From: Comamonas sp.
Lineage (GTDB): Bacteria; Pseudomonadota; Gammaproteobacteria; Burkholderiales; Burkholderiaceae_C
NCBI RefSeq assembly: GCF_009360615.1
Contig: NZ_SPEY01000020.1
Span: forward strand, 1 to 64,000
DNA length: 64,000 nt
Direction: 5' to 3'
Shown: one piece after another, positions 1-11,027 of the stretch
Numbering within the stretch: position 1 is the stretch's first letter
How the letters are laid out: every line of letters starts with the position of its first letter
Notes under the pieces: generated by a model
What the model was told of the DNA's origin: nothing
The model's database searches: none
The model's input: the letters and a program-made list of their open reading frames with translations, nothing else
Translations under genes and position numbers: made by a program

Positions 1-221
1 CTGGCCATGGACATCACATATTCGGGACTGGAGCGGAACACCCAGGCCAGCAGCCGCGCCATGCCCCAGAAGCACAGGCCGTAGAACAGCGCAATGACGG
101 GTGCGCGCCGCACATCGCGCAGACCGAGCAGCAGCCAGTGCCAGGGCTGCCTCCAGCGCAGCGGCAGAATCTGCAGATTGCCGGACTCGGCCTTGACTTC
201 GGAAACAGGGGAAGCTTGCAT
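1..221 (-). CDS. DUF2189-type integral membrane protein (N-terminal part)
   Basis: The minus-strand frame opens at the ATG at 221 and runs off the window edge, so only about 73 N-terminal residues are visible. A good ribosome site (AAGGAGGG) lies just upstream of the ATG. After a polar start comes an arginine-rich, then hydrophobic stretch (WLLLGLRDVRRAPVIALFYG) followed by another hydrophobic segment. That pattern matches the start of DUF2189 multi-pass inner-membrane proteins. The family has no established function that I know of. The family call rests on pattern memory of the N-terminus only, so it is moderate. Confidence 0.6.
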   Translation of the reverse strand, partial: MQASPVSEVKAESGNLQILPLRWRQPWHWLLLGLRDVRRAPVIALFYGLCFWGMARLLAWVFRSSPEYVMSMA

Positions 222-444
222 GCGAGACCCTCCTTGTCGCCCGTGCCGCGCCTCGGTGGCGGCAGCCGACAAGAACAAGTTACCCGCTCAACCTTGAATC
301 TGCATTGCGGAAAGCCCGCATGCCGCCCTCCGCATTTTTACTATGAAAACAAGAGCTTATGGCACCCGGCTATTGTTGACTTCGATCAATAAAAACCTTG
401 AAAGAGCCTGCAGGCAAGCGCTGCCAGCTCTCATCTGAATAGCT

Positions 445-1668
445 TCAACCAAAGGCCTTGAGCAGAGCCTGGGCCAGATCGGCCTGCAGATCGGTCGCAT
501 CCTCGAGGCCGATGGCAAAGCGCACCACGGTCCCGGCCTTGATATGCGGTGTGGCACGGCTGCGCATCTCTGGCAGGTCGTAGGGCACGACCAGGCTCAC
601 GGGCCCGCCCCAGCTGTAGCCCAGCTTGAACAGGCGCAGGCTGTCGCAGAAGCAATCCACGGCTGTCTGGTCGAAGCGTTCGTCGATGACCACGCTGAAC
701 AGACCGGCAGCCACGCCATCCTGACCCGGGCCTTGTGCGCAGAGCTGCTTCCAGTGAGCATGGCCCGGGGCGTCGGGCATGGCGGGGTGCAAGACCTGCG
801 CCACCGCACTGTGGGTGGCCAGCCACTGTGCCAGCTGGCGTGCCGAGCGATCCTGTGCGTGATAGCGCAGGCCGATGCTGGGCAGGCTGCGCAGCACGGC
901 TTCGGCGTCGTTGCCGCTCACGCCCAGACCCAGGCGCATGTGCGCGAGCTTGATGCGCATATGCAGGGGCTGGTTGCGCGTGATGATGCTGCCCATCAGC
1001 ACATCGCCGCCGCCGCTGGGGTACTTGGTCAGTGCATGGGCCGTGACATCGACGCCCACGCTGCCGTCGCCCAGCAGGTCGAAGGGGCGAAAGGCCAGGC
1101 CCGCGCCCCAGGTGTTGTCCAGCACCGTGGTCACCCCCCTGGCCCGGCACAGCCGTACCTGCTCGACGAGATTCGGGAACTCCATGGTCACCGATCCCGG
1201 GGCCTCCAGCCAGACCAGCCTGGTGGCCGGGGTGATCTTGGCGGCCAGATCATCGAGACTCATCGGGTCGTAGTACTGATGACCGATGCCGAAATGGGCA
1301 AGCTCACCCTCGGTCAGCGTCTTGTTGGGGCCGTAGGCGTTATCGGGCACCAGCACCTCGTCGCCGGTCCTGAGCAGCGCCAGCGATGCCGTGGCGATCG
1401 CGGCCAGTCCACTGGGGACCAGCAGACATTGCAGGCCGCCCTCCAGCGAAGCCAGCCGCTCTTCCAGAGTGTAGGTCGTGGGAGTTCCGTGCAGACCGTA
1501 GGTGTAGCTGCTCTTGTCCAGCCAGCGGCGTTCGCGCATGGCCTGCACATTCTCGAAATACACGGTCGAAGCCTTGTGCACGGCTGGCTGGGGGCCTTCG
1601 AAGTCCGAGGGAGCCCTGTAGGGATGGTGAATCAGATGGGTGGAAAGCTTGTGGTCGGCTTGGGTCAT
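445..1668 (-). CDS. metC: Cystathionine beta-lyase (PLP-dependent)
   Basis: The 407-residue protein belongs to the Cys/Met-metabolism PLP enzyme family (fold type I). Members cleave cystathionine to homocysteine, pyruvate and ammonia in methionine synthesis. The PLP-binding lysine is K215 in the segment ALTKYPSGGGD, and LDNTW (D184) supplies the aspartate that contacts the cofactor ring. The N-terminal SYTYGLHGTPTT loop is typical of the MetC branch rather than of MetB or MetZ. Length is normal for the family. The ribosome site is weak (AGATCAGGGC). No neighbour belongs to the methionine pathway. Other gamma/beta-elimination enzymes of the family could look similar. Confidence 0.88.
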   Translation of the reverse strand: MTQADHKLSTHLIHHPYRAPSDFEGPQPAVHKASTVYFENVQAMRERRWLDKSSYTYGLHGTPTTYTLEERLASLEGGLQCLLVPSGLAAIATASLALLRTGDEVLVPDNAYGPNKTLTEGELAHFGIGHQYYDPMSLDDLAAKITPATRLVWLEAPGSVTMEFPNLVEQVRLCRARGVTTVLDNTWGAGLAFRPFDLLGDGSVGVDVTAHALTKYPSGGGDVLMGSIITRNQPLHMRIKLAHMRLGLGVSGNDAEAVLRSLPSIGLRYHAQDRSARQLAQWLATHSAVAQVLHPAMPDAPGHAHWKQLCAQGPGQDGVAAGLFSVVIDERFDQTAVDCFCDSLRLFKLGYSWGGPVSLVVPYDLPEMRSRATPHIKAGTVVRFAIGLEDATDLQADLAQALLKAFG

Positions 1669-1694
1669 GCCCTGATCTTAGTGCCATGCAGGTG

Positions 1695-1727
1695 CAAAAA
1701 AGCCAGAGGGCTTGCGTCCTCTGGCTT
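1695..1727 (-). terminator. Rho-independent terminator after the BON lipoprotein gene
   Basis: Inverted repeat AAGCCAGAGG / CCTCTGGCTT with an 8-base loop. Read on the minus strand it is followed by a run of six T. It sits just after the stop of the BON-domain gene at 1752. Confidence 0.8.
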
Positions 1728-1751
1728 CATGCGAGATCCCGGTGAAAGGTC

Positions 1752-2258
1752 TCAACCCGCCTTCACGGTCAGGTTGTTGTTGACCGAGGTCACGCCCTTG
1801 GCGGCCTTGGCAATTTCGCCGGCCTGGGTCTTGACGGCTTCGCTGGGCACGGTGCCGGTCAGGGTCACGGCACCCGCCTTGGTGTCCACATTGATCTGCA
1901 ACGCGCTGATCTCCGGGGCCTTGATCAGGTCGGTCTTGACGGCGGCAGTGATGCCTGCATCGTCCAGCGCGGCACCAGCCTTGGCAGCGCCCTCTTCCAT
2001 CTTCTCGCCAGCCTTGTCCACGGCAGCACCCGCGGCTTCACCCGCCTTGGCCAATGCATTGGCCGCAGCATCGCCGGCCTTGGCCGTGCCTTCTTCAATC
2101 TTGCTGCCAGCATTTTCCGCAGCCTTCTCGGTCTGGGAAATGGCGGAATCGAGCTTCTGGCCAGCGGTCTTGTCTTCGGACTTGCCACAGGCAGCCAGAC
2201 CAAAGGCCAGGGCAGTGATGGCCAGAACTTGAGCCGAACGCTTGAACATAGTGGTCAT
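1752..2258 (-). CDS. BON-domain lipoprotein
   Basis: A 168-residue envelope protein. The N-terminus is a lipoprotein signal ending in the lipobox LAAC (ALAFGLAACGK), so it should be acylated and exported. The middle (residues ~25-95) is an Ala/Lys/Glu-rich helical region with repeated EKAxxNAGSKIEEGTAKAG-like units, probably coiled coil. The C-terminal ~70 residues are a BON domain (AVKTDLIKAPEIS ... VTLTGTVPSE ... VNNNLTV), a phospholipid-binding fold found in OsmY-type envelope-stress proteins. The start at 2258 was chosen because GGGAGA lies upstream and the signal peptide begins there. The same frame stays open further upstream, but that part does not look coding. Confidence 0.88.
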   Translation of the reverse strand: MTTMFKRSAQVLAITALAFGLAACGKSEDKTAGQKLDSAISQTEKAAENAGSKIEEGTAKAGDAAANALAKAGEAAGAAVDKAGEKMEEGAAKAGAALDDAGITAAVKTDLIKAPEISALQINVDTKAGAVTLTGTVPSEAVKTQAGEIAKAAKGVTSVNNNLTVKAG

Positions 2259-2987
2259 ATCGATTTCTCCCTTAATGCTTGCAAAAACATGACGGTCAAC
2301 TGTAACCAGCCACCATTTTGACCCGGATACGAACTTTTCCCGCATCCCTGTAGGACAAATTTGTCCGAATTTGTGACATTCAATCGAAAAAAGTAATCTT
2401 CCGTAAATTACAGAAACGGGCTGCAAGCCCGTCCTCTGAGCAGGCTGGCCCGCATGTGTGAATGGCGCGCGAAATCCTGTCCCGATTGGGTAGCCAATCG
2501 CATGACAAAACCGGCAAAAAGGCTCAGCGCCTGCTGGGGCTGCATGAAGCCTAGCCGCCCGAGGGTCTGCTCGGTGGAAGCAGACCGGCCCGGCGGCCGG
2601 GTTTCGCAAGAGCGGACCCCGAGCATGCTCATGCCCGACAGCATGTTCAGGCCCTGCCCGAGCGCCGTCGCACACCTTCCCGCGACGAACGGCAGCGCCA
2701 TGCCGGCACAGCCGCAGCGGTGCAGCGGCAGACTCGCAGCCAAGGGCTGCGGCAGCCACTGCCCTGCCGCAACAATGGAGGGTGCCCGCCGCTTTCCGGT
2801 TTGCTTGCGAAAATCACATTGTCGGCAAGACGGGATGCTCGCGCATCGCGCCAGACAAAGGATGCATGCCTGGAACGACTACAGGAAATCGTATGCAGCT
2901 AAGCTTTTGGATTGGCAAACCCTCACATCGGCGACTCCGGCACCCGTCGCTATACTTTGCGCCCTAATGACAGCAGGATTTCCCGGC
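2259..2987. other. Intergenic stretch without a supportable gene
   Basis: About 730 bases between two divergent lipoprotein genes. It should hold the promoters of both. A minus-strand frame of 111 codons (2408-2743) is open, but it has no convincing ribosome site and no recognisable motif, so I do not call it. Nothing else stands out. Confidence 0.5.
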
Positions 2988-4019
2988 ATGCGCCCGAACG
3001 TTTTTTTGCGCCCTTTGCTCTGTTTGAGTCTGCTCGGCCTTGCCGCCTGCGGCAGCAATCCGCCCAGCCCCGCAGCGACACCCGAGCCGCCTACCGCCAC
3101 CACCTCGGCCCCCGCGATCAAGATCGGCCTGGCCCTGGGCGGGGGTGCGGCCAAGGGCTTTGCCCATATCGGGGTCATCAAGATGCTCGAGGCCAACGGC
3201 CTGACGCCCTCGTTCGTGGCCGGCACCAGCGCCGGCAGCGTGGTGGGCGCACTCTATGCGAGCGGCATGAACGCCTTTGAGCTGCAGGAAAAAGCCGTGG
3301 CGCTGGACGAAGCCAAGATCCGCGACCTGCAACTGTCCTCCGGAGGCCTCGTGCTCGGCCAGAAGCTCGAAGACTACGTGAACGAACAGGTGCAGCGCAA
3401 ACCGCTGGAGCAGATGGCCAAGCCCTTTGTTGCCATCTCCACGCGCCTGGAGGATGGCGAACGCACCGTGTTCGCACGGGGCAACGTGGGCCAGGCCGTG
3501 CGGGCATCCAGCAGCGTGCCGGGTGTTTTCCAGCCCGTCACCATCGGCAAGTACCACTATGTGGACGGCGGCATCGTCAGCCCGGTGCCAGTCGATGCCG
3601 TGCGCAATCTGGGGGCCGACATCGTGATTGCCGTGGACATCTCCAACAAGGCCAGCGGCAAGACTCCCGCCAATATGCTGGGCGCGCTCAATCAGTCGAT
3701 TGCCATCATGGGCCAGAAACTGGGTCAGGCCGAGCTGGCTCGCGCCGACATCATCATCCGCCCCAAGGTACTGGACATTGGGCCTGCCGACTTCGCGCAG
3801 CGCAGCCATGCGATTGTGGAGGGAGAGAAAGCGGCCACGGCGCTGATGCCGCAGATTCGCGAACGCATTGCCCAGTTGCGCGCGGAACGGGCCAGATCCA
3901 CCCAGATGGCACAGCAGAGAGCTGCCGAAGCCAGCTACCAGGACTGCCTGAAGCAGCGATCCGGCCTGCAAAAGCTCTCCGGCATGGTGGGCATCAGCGA
4001 CCATTGCGAAAAGCCCTGA
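2988..4019 (+). CDS. Patatin-like phospholipase lipoprotein (RssA-type)
   Basis: A 343-residue protein of the patatin/NTE family, which hydrolyses acyl esters with a Ser-Asp dyad. It carries the oxyanion-hole motif GGGAAKG (residues 51-57), the nucleophile elbow GTSAG (Ser81) and the catalytic DGG (Asp193). The first 21 residues form a lipoprotein signal with lipobox LAAC, so it is expected to be membrane anchored outside the cytoplasm. A Pro/Thr/Ala-rich linker follows. The start at 2988 puts the signal peptide first and has AGCAGGA upstream; an in-frame ATG at 2967 is the alternative. A terminator follows directly, so it is probably monocistronic. The physiological substrate is unknown. Confidence 0.88.
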   Translation: MRPNVFLRPLLCLSLLGLAACGSNPPSPAATPEPPTATTSAPAIKIGLALGGGAAKGFAHIGVIKMLEANGLTPSFVAGTSAGSVVGALYASGMNAFELQEKAVALDEAKIRDLQLSSGGLVLGQKLEDYVNEQVQRKPLEQMAKPFVAISTRLEDGERTVFARGNVGQAVRASSSVPGVFQPVTIGKYHYVDGGIVSPVPVDAVRNLGADIVIAVDISNKASGKTPANMLGALNQSIAIMGQKLGQAELARADIIIRPKVLDIGPADFAQRSHAIVEGEKAATALMPQIRERIAQLRAERARSTQMAQQRAAEASYQDCLKQRSGLQKLSGMVGISDHCEKP

Positions 4020-4033
4020 GCGCACATCCCTGC

Positions 4034-4059
4034 AAAGGCCCGCTGACGCGGGCCTTTTT
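4034..4059 (+). terminator. Rho-independent terminator after the patatin gene
   Basis: Stem GGCCCGC / GCGGGCC with loop TGAC, flanked by AAA and followed by TTTTT, 15 bases after the stop codon. Because of the flanking A and T runs it may also stop the convergent acyl-CoA dehydrogenase transcript. Confidence 0.85.
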
Positions 4060-4074
4060 GCGGTGCCGTGCGGC

Positions 4075-5934
4075 TTAGAACGCCTCTTCCTCCATGGCCG
4101 CACAAGTCATGTCGCGCGCCTTGACCACCTGGAGCCAGGCACCGATGCGCGGCAACTCGTAGTGGAAGAAGTAGCGCTGCGCCGCCATGCTGCCGCGATG
4201 CGCGGCAATCGCCAGATCCTGGTCCATGGCCAGCACGGCCAGCGCCACATCCAGCCAGATCCAGGCCAGCACCATATGGCCGAAGGCCTGCATATAGGGC
4301 ACGGCATTGGCCAGGGCCTCCTGGGGATTGCCGCTCGCCCAGGCCGCCTTGGTGGCGGCGCCTACATCGGCCAGCGCACGCGCCAGCTGGTTGGCATGGC
4401 TCGCCAGCTTTTCGTGCTGCATGGCGCGCTGGGTGGTGGCATTGATGCGCGCCGCCAGCAACTGCAGCCCCTTGCCGCCGTCCATGACGACCTTGCGGCC
4501 CAGCAGATCCATGGCCTGGATGCCGTGCGTGCCCTCGTGGATCATGTTCAGACGGTTGTCGCGCCAGTACTGCTCAACCGCAAAGTCCCGCGTATAGCCA
4601 TAGCCGCCATGGATCTGGATGGCCAGCGAATTGGCTTCCAGGCAGAACTCGCTGGGCCAGCTCTTGGCCACCGGCGTCAGCACCTCCAGCAGCAGACGGG
4701 CTTCCGCGGCCTCCTGGCTCTGGCCGGTGTACTGCTCGTCCACCAGCCTCGCGCACAGCAGGTTCAGGGCCAGAGCGCCTTCGCAATAGGCCTTCTGCGC
4801 CAACAGCATGCGCTTGACATCGGCATGCTCGATGATGCGCGACTGCGGCCGGCTCGCATCCTTGCCGCCCTCGCCAATGGGGCGGCCCTGGGGGCGGCTC
4901 TGCGCATACTCCAGGCTGGCGTGGTAGCCCGCCATGCCCAGCATGGACGCTGCCATGCCGATGGAGATGCGCGCCTCGTTCATCATGTGGAACATGCATT
5001 TGAGACCCTCGCCGGGCTTGCCGACCAGATAGCCGATCGCGCCCGCACCGCGGCCGTCCAGCCCCCCGCCATGCTGTCCGCGCACCGGGTATCTGCCTTC
5101 GCCGAAATTGAGCAGGGTATTGGTCGTGCCGCGCCAGCCCAGCTTGTGGTTGAGTCCCGCCAGTGCCACGTCGTTGCGCTCGCCAGTCAGCCGCCCCTCT
5201 GCATCGACGAGCTTCTTGGGCACGATGAACAGCGAGATGCCCTTCACGCCGGCAATGGTCTTGCCATCGGCGCCGGGAATCTTGGCCAGCACCAGGTGCA
5301 CGATGTTCTCGGTCATTTCGTGGTCGCCCGAGCTGATCCACATCTTGTTGCCCTTGAGGCGATAGCGCGGCCCCAGCGCATCGCTCTCGTACTCGACGCC
5401 ATCGGGCTCGGCGCGCGTGGCGATGTCCGACAGCGAGGAGCCCGCCTGCGGCTCGGACAAGGCCATGGTGCCAGCCCAGCGACCGTTGAACTCGTTGGCG
5501 GCAAAGACTTTTTTCTGCCGTTCGGTGCCATGGGCCATGATGGCGTTGGCATTGCCCGAGGTCAGCATGTTCGAGCCAATGCTGATCGAGGCCGCTGCGA
5601 AAAAGCAGTTGGCCGCCGCCTCCACGGTGTAGGGCAGCTGCATGCCGCCCATCTCGTAGTCCTGGGCCGCGCTGAGCATGCCCGATTCGGCATAGGCCTC
5701 GCGGGCTTCGTAGGTGCATTGGGGCAGGATGACCTTCTCGCCATCGAATTGCGGCTCCTGCAAGTCCACCGTGCGGTTGAAGGGCGCGTATTTCTCGCGC
5801 GCGATGCGCTCGCAGGTGTCCATCACCGCATCAAAGGTATCACGCGAATGATCGGCAAAGCGTGCGCGACGGGTCAGGCCTTCGGCCTGAAGCCAGTCGT
5901 AGAGCAGAAAATCAATGGTGGATCGCAGGCGCAT
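4075..5934 (-). CDS. Acyl-CoA dehydrogenase, large DmdC-like type
   Basis: A 619-residue FAD-dependent acyl-CoA dehydrogenase. It catalyses the first step of beta-oxidation and passes electrons to electron-transfer flavoprotein. It is longer than classic enzymes (~390 residues): an N-terminal ~35-residue extension beginning MRLRSTIDFLLYDWL and a C-terminal ~130-residue domain mark the subgroup that includes 3-methylmercaptopropionyl-CoA dehydrogenase (DmdC) and long-chain enzymes. Visible motifs are MALSEPQAGSSLSD and MWISSGDHE (flavin contacts), the catalytic base E467 in NMIHEGTHGIQAMDLLGRK and IHGGYGYTRD. It is the last gene of the minus-strand beta-oxidation block, 73 bases after the thioesterase gene. 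DMSP use is not implied by the family name. Confidence 0.88.
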   Translation of the reverse strand: MRLRSTIDFLLYDWLQAEGLTRRARFADHSRDTFDAVMDTCERIAREKYAPFNRTVDLQEPQFDGEKVILPQCTYEAREAYAESGMLSAAQDYEMGGMQLPYTVEAAANCFFAAASISIGSNMLTSGNANAIMAHGTERQKKVFAANEFNGRWAGTMALSEPQAGSSLSDIATRAEPDGVEYESDALGPRYRLKGNKMWISSGDHEMTENIVHLVLAKIPGADGKTIAGVKGISLFIVPKKLVDAEGRLTGERNDVALAGLNHKLGWRGTTNTLLNFGEGRYPVRGQHGGGLDGRGAGAIGYLVGKPGEGLKCMFHMMNEARISIGMAASMLGMAGYHASLEYAQSRPQGRPIGEGGKDASRPQSRIIEHADVKRMLLAQKAYCEGALALNLLCARLVDEQYTGQSQEAAEARLLLEVLTPVAKSWPSEFCLEANSLAIQIHGGYGYTRDFAVEQYWRDNRLNMIHEGTHGIQAMDLLGRKVVMDGGKGLQLLAARINATTQRAMQHEKLASHANQLARALADVGAATKAAWASGNPQEALANAVPYMQAFGHMVLAWIWLDVALAVLAMDQDLAIAAHRGSMAAQRYFFHYELPRIGAWLQVVKARDMTCAAMEEEAF

Positions 5935-6007
5935 AGATTACCTATCAAAACAGGCTGCAAGCGCTCTATCCACCAGCGCAAGCAGCTATCAAAAGAAGAG
6001 TTGCCGA

Positions 6008-6481
6008 CTAGGCGGATGCCCCCTCGGGACGCTCGGGCAGCGCCGCGATCGTGCCCTGCGCCACGGCGCACAGCCTTTCCTGCCCGTCCGCCAGCACCAC
6101 GAACACCTCGCAGCGGCACACCGCCTGCGAGCGGCCGGCGTGCAAGGCCTCGGCGCGTGCCAGCAGGCGTTCGCCCACGGCCGGGCGCAGGTAGTTGATC
6201 TTGAGTTCGGACGTCACCACGGGCCGGCCCAGGGCGCTGCCGCCGGCATAGGTGAGCGCGTTGTCGGCCAGGTAGCTCAGCACGCCGCCGTGCGCGAAGC
6301 CGTGCTGCTGCTGCAGTTCACGCCGCATCGGCAGCGCGAGCGTGCAGCGCCCGGGCTCGAAGGCTTCCAGCACGGCACCCAGCAGGATGCTGAACGGCTG
6401 GGCCGCCAGCACCTGCCGGCCCATGGCCAGGAAGGCTTCGGGCGACACGGCGGCGGGCGCCGCCCCGGTAGCGCCTGCCAT
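6008..6481 (-). CDS. PaaI-family hotdog thioesterase
   Basis: A 157-residue single-domain hotdog thioesterase. Such enzymes hydrolyse acyl- or aryl-CoA thioesters, often to release trapped CoA in degradation pathways. The core motif HGGVLSYLADNALTYAGGSAL (split here by the helix residues HGGVLSYLADNA) and the later VVTSELKINYLRPA strand are typical of the PaaI/YdiI group. Its ATG overlaps or abuts the thiolase stop (one base apart), so the two are translated from one message. In this context it probably relieves CoA-ester build-up. The substrate is not predictable from sequence. Confidence 0.82.
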   Translation of the reverse strand: MAGATGAAPAAVSPEAFLAMGRQVLAAQPFSILLGAVLEAFEPGRCTLALPMRRELQQQHGFAHGGVLSYLADNALTYAGGSALGRPVVTSELKINYLRPAVGERLLARAEALHAGRSQAVCRCEVFVVLADGQERLCAVAQGTIAALPERPEGASA

Positions 6482-6482
6482 G

Positions 6483-7658
6483 TCAGAGCACCTCGAACAC
6501 GCCCGCAGCGCCCATGCCGCCGCCGATGCACATGGTCACGCAGACACGCTTGGCGCCGCGGCGCCTGCCCTCGATCAGTGCATGGCCCGTCAGGCGCTGG
6601 CCCGAGACCCCATAGGGGTGGCCCACGGCAATCGCTCCGCCATTGACGTTGAGCCTGTCGGCCGGAATGCCCAGCTTGTCCCGGCAGTAGATGACCTGCA
6701 CGGCAAAGGCTTCGTTGAGCTCCCACAGATCGATATCGTCGATCGACAGGCCCAGCTTCCTGAGCACCTTGGGAATGGCGTAGATGGGGCCGATGCCCAT
6801 TTCGTCGGGCTCGCAGCCGGCCACGGCAAAGCCCAGGAAACGGCCCAGGGGCTTGAGGCCCTTGCGCGAGGCGTATTCCTCGCTGACCACGGCACAGGCC
6901 CCGGCCCCGTCGGAGAACTGGCTCGCATTGCCGGCGGTAATCACCCCGCCGGGCAGCGCGCTGCGCAGGCCGCTGATGCCTTCCTTGGTCGTGCCCTCGC
7001 GAATGCCTTCATCCTTGCTGACGGTCACCTCCTTGGTGATCAGGCCGCGCACCTTGTCGGCTACGCCCATGACGGTCTTCATGGGTGCAATTTCCGCGTC
7101 GAACAGGCCGGCTGCCTGTGCCGCAGCCGCTTTCTGCTGGCTGGAGGCGCCGTACTCGTCCTGGGCATCGCGGCTGATGTGGTAGCGCTTGGCCACCTGT
7201 TCGGCAGTCTGCAGCATGCTCCAGTAGATCTCGGGCTTCATGGCGGTCAGCTCGGGATCGAAAGCCATGTGCGGATTCAGGTGGGGCTGCACGCAGGAGA
7301 TGCTCTCCAGACCGCCGGCCACCAGCACGTCGTTCTCGCCCGCGATGATGCGCTGGGCCGCCAGCGCAATCGCCTGCAGGCCCGAGGAGCAGAAGCGGTT
7401 GATGGTCAGCCCCGATGTCGTGACCGGCAGGCCTGCTCGAATGGCAATCAGACGGGCGACGTTGCCGCCTGTCGTGCCTTCGGGCAGGGACATGCCCATG
7501 ATCACGTCCTCGACCTCGGCTCCTTCGATGCCTGCGCGCTCCACGGCCGCCCTGACGGCGTGGGCACCCAGAGTTGGGCCATAGGTCATGTTGAAAGCGC
7601 CCTTCCAGCTCTTGGCCAGCGGAGTGCGCGCGGTAGAAACAATCACTGCGGATGTCAT
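6483..7658 (-). CDS. Acetyl-CoA acyltransferase (thiolase)
   Basis: A 391-residue thiolase that splits 3-ketoacyl-CoA with CoA, giving acetyl-CoA and a shortened acyl-CoA (the last step of beta-oxidation). The nucleophilic cysteine is C90 in [11 protein letters not shown]. The histidine motif [15 protein letters not shown] and the second cysteine motif [14 protein letters not shown] are both intact. It lies between the two-function FadB/FadJ-type gene upstream and the thioesterase gene downstream, so it is most likely the degradative partner (FadA/FadI role) rather than a PHB-type PhaA. Full length for the family. Confidence 0.9.
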   Translation of the reverse strand: MTSAVIVSTARTPLAKSWKGAFNMTYGPTLGAHAVRAAVERAGIEGAEVEDVIMGMSLPEGTTGGNVARLIAIRAGLPVTTSGLTINRFCSSGLQAIALAAQRIIAGENDVLVAGGLESISCVQPHLNPHMAFDPELTAMKPEIYWSMLQTAEQVAKRYHISRDAQDEYGASSQQKAAAAQAAGLFDAEIAPMKTVMGVADKVRGLITKEVTVSKDEGIREGTTKEGISGLRSALPGGVITAGNASQFSDGAGACAVVSEEYASRKGLKPLGRFLGFAVAGCEPDEMGIGPIYAIPKVLRKLGLSIDDIDLWELNEAFAVQVIYCRDKLGIPADRLNVNGGAIAVGHPYGVSGQRLTGHALIEGRRRGAKRVCVTMCIGGGMGAAGVFEVL

Positions 7659-7815
7659 GTTCTGTCCTTTGATTCTGGGTATTTCGTGGCGAGTCGCCGT
7701 TCACACAGGCCTGCAGATCGAAGATCTGCGTTGGAGACGGGGCGCGAAGCCGCAGCCGACACGGGCATGACGACAAGGCTTCGCAACGACGTCTCGAGGT
7801 CTGTGTGCACGGCAC

Positions 7816-9915
<2,100 letters not shown>

Positions 9916-10020
9916 GCTGTTGTCCCCTGTTCAATGAATGTAAAAAGAACGGTCGTGCGTTTTTATTGTCCGAGTTTTGCTGCATTGCGCAACTGATGCC
10001 TGTCCTGAATGAGACAACGA

Positions 10021-10164
10021 CTGGCGCAATCGCCGTCAGAGATGCCGAGCAAGAGCCACCTCGCGACGGTGCCGCCCAGGTGGGGCCGCCCAGGCAATGG
10101 CATCGCCCCTCCCGCAACGCGAGAGACGGAGAAGGCGCAATCAGCGCCACAGGGGGCGACTCAC
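10021..10164 (-). repeat. Dispersed Comamonadaceae-type intergenic repeat, copy A
   Basis: Read on the minus strand, this gap between the FadB-like gene and livF contains GGCTCTTGCTCGGCATCTCT and, further on, GCGCCAGT. The first block is exact in copy C (34676-34797) and the second is shared too. Copy B (31701-31790) shares only the GGCTCTTGCTSGG part. The left part contains GCGGGAGGGG and tandem GC palindromes. It is a non-coding repeat family placed between genes and may act as an attenuator or processing site. Confidence 0.7.
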
Positions 10165-10165
10165 A

Positions 10166-10861
10166 TCACACCTCCAGCCACTCCTTGCGAACCTTCTCGT
10201 TCGCCCTGAGGGTCTCGGGGGTGCCGTCAAACACGATGTGCCCATGGCCCATGACCAGCGCCCGATCCGAGATATTCATGGCGATGGTCAGCTTTTGCTC
10301 GATCAGCAGCACGGAGACGCCGCGTTCCTTGATCTTCTTGAGGTATTCGCCCACCAGCTCTACGATCTTGGGTGCCAGGCCTTCCGTGGGCTCGTCGATG
10401 ATGATGAGATCCGGGTCGCCCATCAGCGTCCGGCAGAGCGTGAGCATCTGCTGCTCGCCGCCGGACATCACCCCGGCCTCGGTATGCTGTCGCTCCTTGA
10501 GGCGGGGAAACATGGCGTACATGTCGTCGAACCCCCATCGGCTGCCTTTGCCCTTGCCTTTCTGGCCCAGAATCAGGTTCTGATGCACGGTCAGATTGGG
10601 GAACACATCGCGACTCTCCGGCACATAGCCGATACCCAGATGGGCCACCTCATAGGCTTTTTTGCCATTCAGGTCCTGGCCCTTCCAGTCCAGCGCCCCC
10701 TCCCAGTGCACCAGCCCCATGATGGCCTTGGCCGTGGTGGAGCGGCCTGAACCGTTGCGCCCCAGCAGGGCCACGATCTCGCCTGCATGGACCTCGAAAT
10801 CCACGCCATGCAGCACATGACTCTTGCCGTAGTAGGCATGCAGATCATTGATCTTCAACAT
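10166..10861 (-). CDS. livF: HAAT-family ABC transporter ATP-binding protein (LivF-like)
   Basis: A 231-residue ABC ATPase of the branched-chain amino acid (HAAT) transporter family, working at the cytoplasmic face as a heterodimer with LivG. The signature MSGGEQQML and Walker B LIIIDEPTEGLAP are normal. The Walker A reads GRNGSGRST: the invariant lysine is an arginine (R40, codon CGC at 10742-10744), which is unusual and could weaken ATP hydrolysis. It is the last gene of the transporter run livH-livM-livG-livF, 166 bases after livG. In a HAAT transporter next to beta-oxidation genes the cargo may be an organic acid rather than an amino acid. Confidence 0.88.
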   Translation of the reverse strand: MLKINDLHAYYGKSHVLHGVDFEVHAGEIVALLGRNGSGRSTTAKAIMGLVHWEGALDWKGQDLNGKKAYEVAHLGIGYVPESRDVFPNLTVHQNLILGQKGKGKGSRWGFDDMYAMFPRLKERQHTEAGVMSGGEQQMLTLCRTLMGDPDLIIIDEPTEGLAPKIVELVGEYLKKIKERGVSVLLIEQKLTIAMNISDRALVMGHGHIVFDGTPETLRANEKVRKEWLEV

Positions 10862-11027
10862 CTTCTGCTGTCCTCTCAGATTCTCGATAGGCGGGAAGCC
10901 TCAAAACATGCTTGCCCCATGTCAGTGACGGAGATCAGGGGCCGACTGGCCGCGAAGCCCTCGACTCGCTCGCGCGACGCGAGAGAAGAGGCAGAGAACG
11001 CGGCAGGGCCGCGCGGGAAGGGCTGCA

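Noticed and set aside
2408-2743. Minus-strand frame of 111 codons between the BON and patatin genes
   Set aside because: No ribosome site, no motif, and a cysteine/arginine-rich mix that does not look like a soluble or membrane protein.
4063-6198. Plus-strand frame of about 710 codons opposite the acyl-CoA dehydrogenase
   Set aside because: Antisense shadow of a clear gene; low-complexity translation and no ribosome site.
10166-10861. livF as a dead gene because of the Walker A change
   Set aside because: All other ABC motifs and the full reading frame are intact, so the gene appears functional or at least under selection.
10920-11027. Possible fourth copy of the dispersed repeat between livF and livG
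   Set aside because: It is GC-rich with palindromes, but the diagnostic GGCTCTTGCT block is absent.
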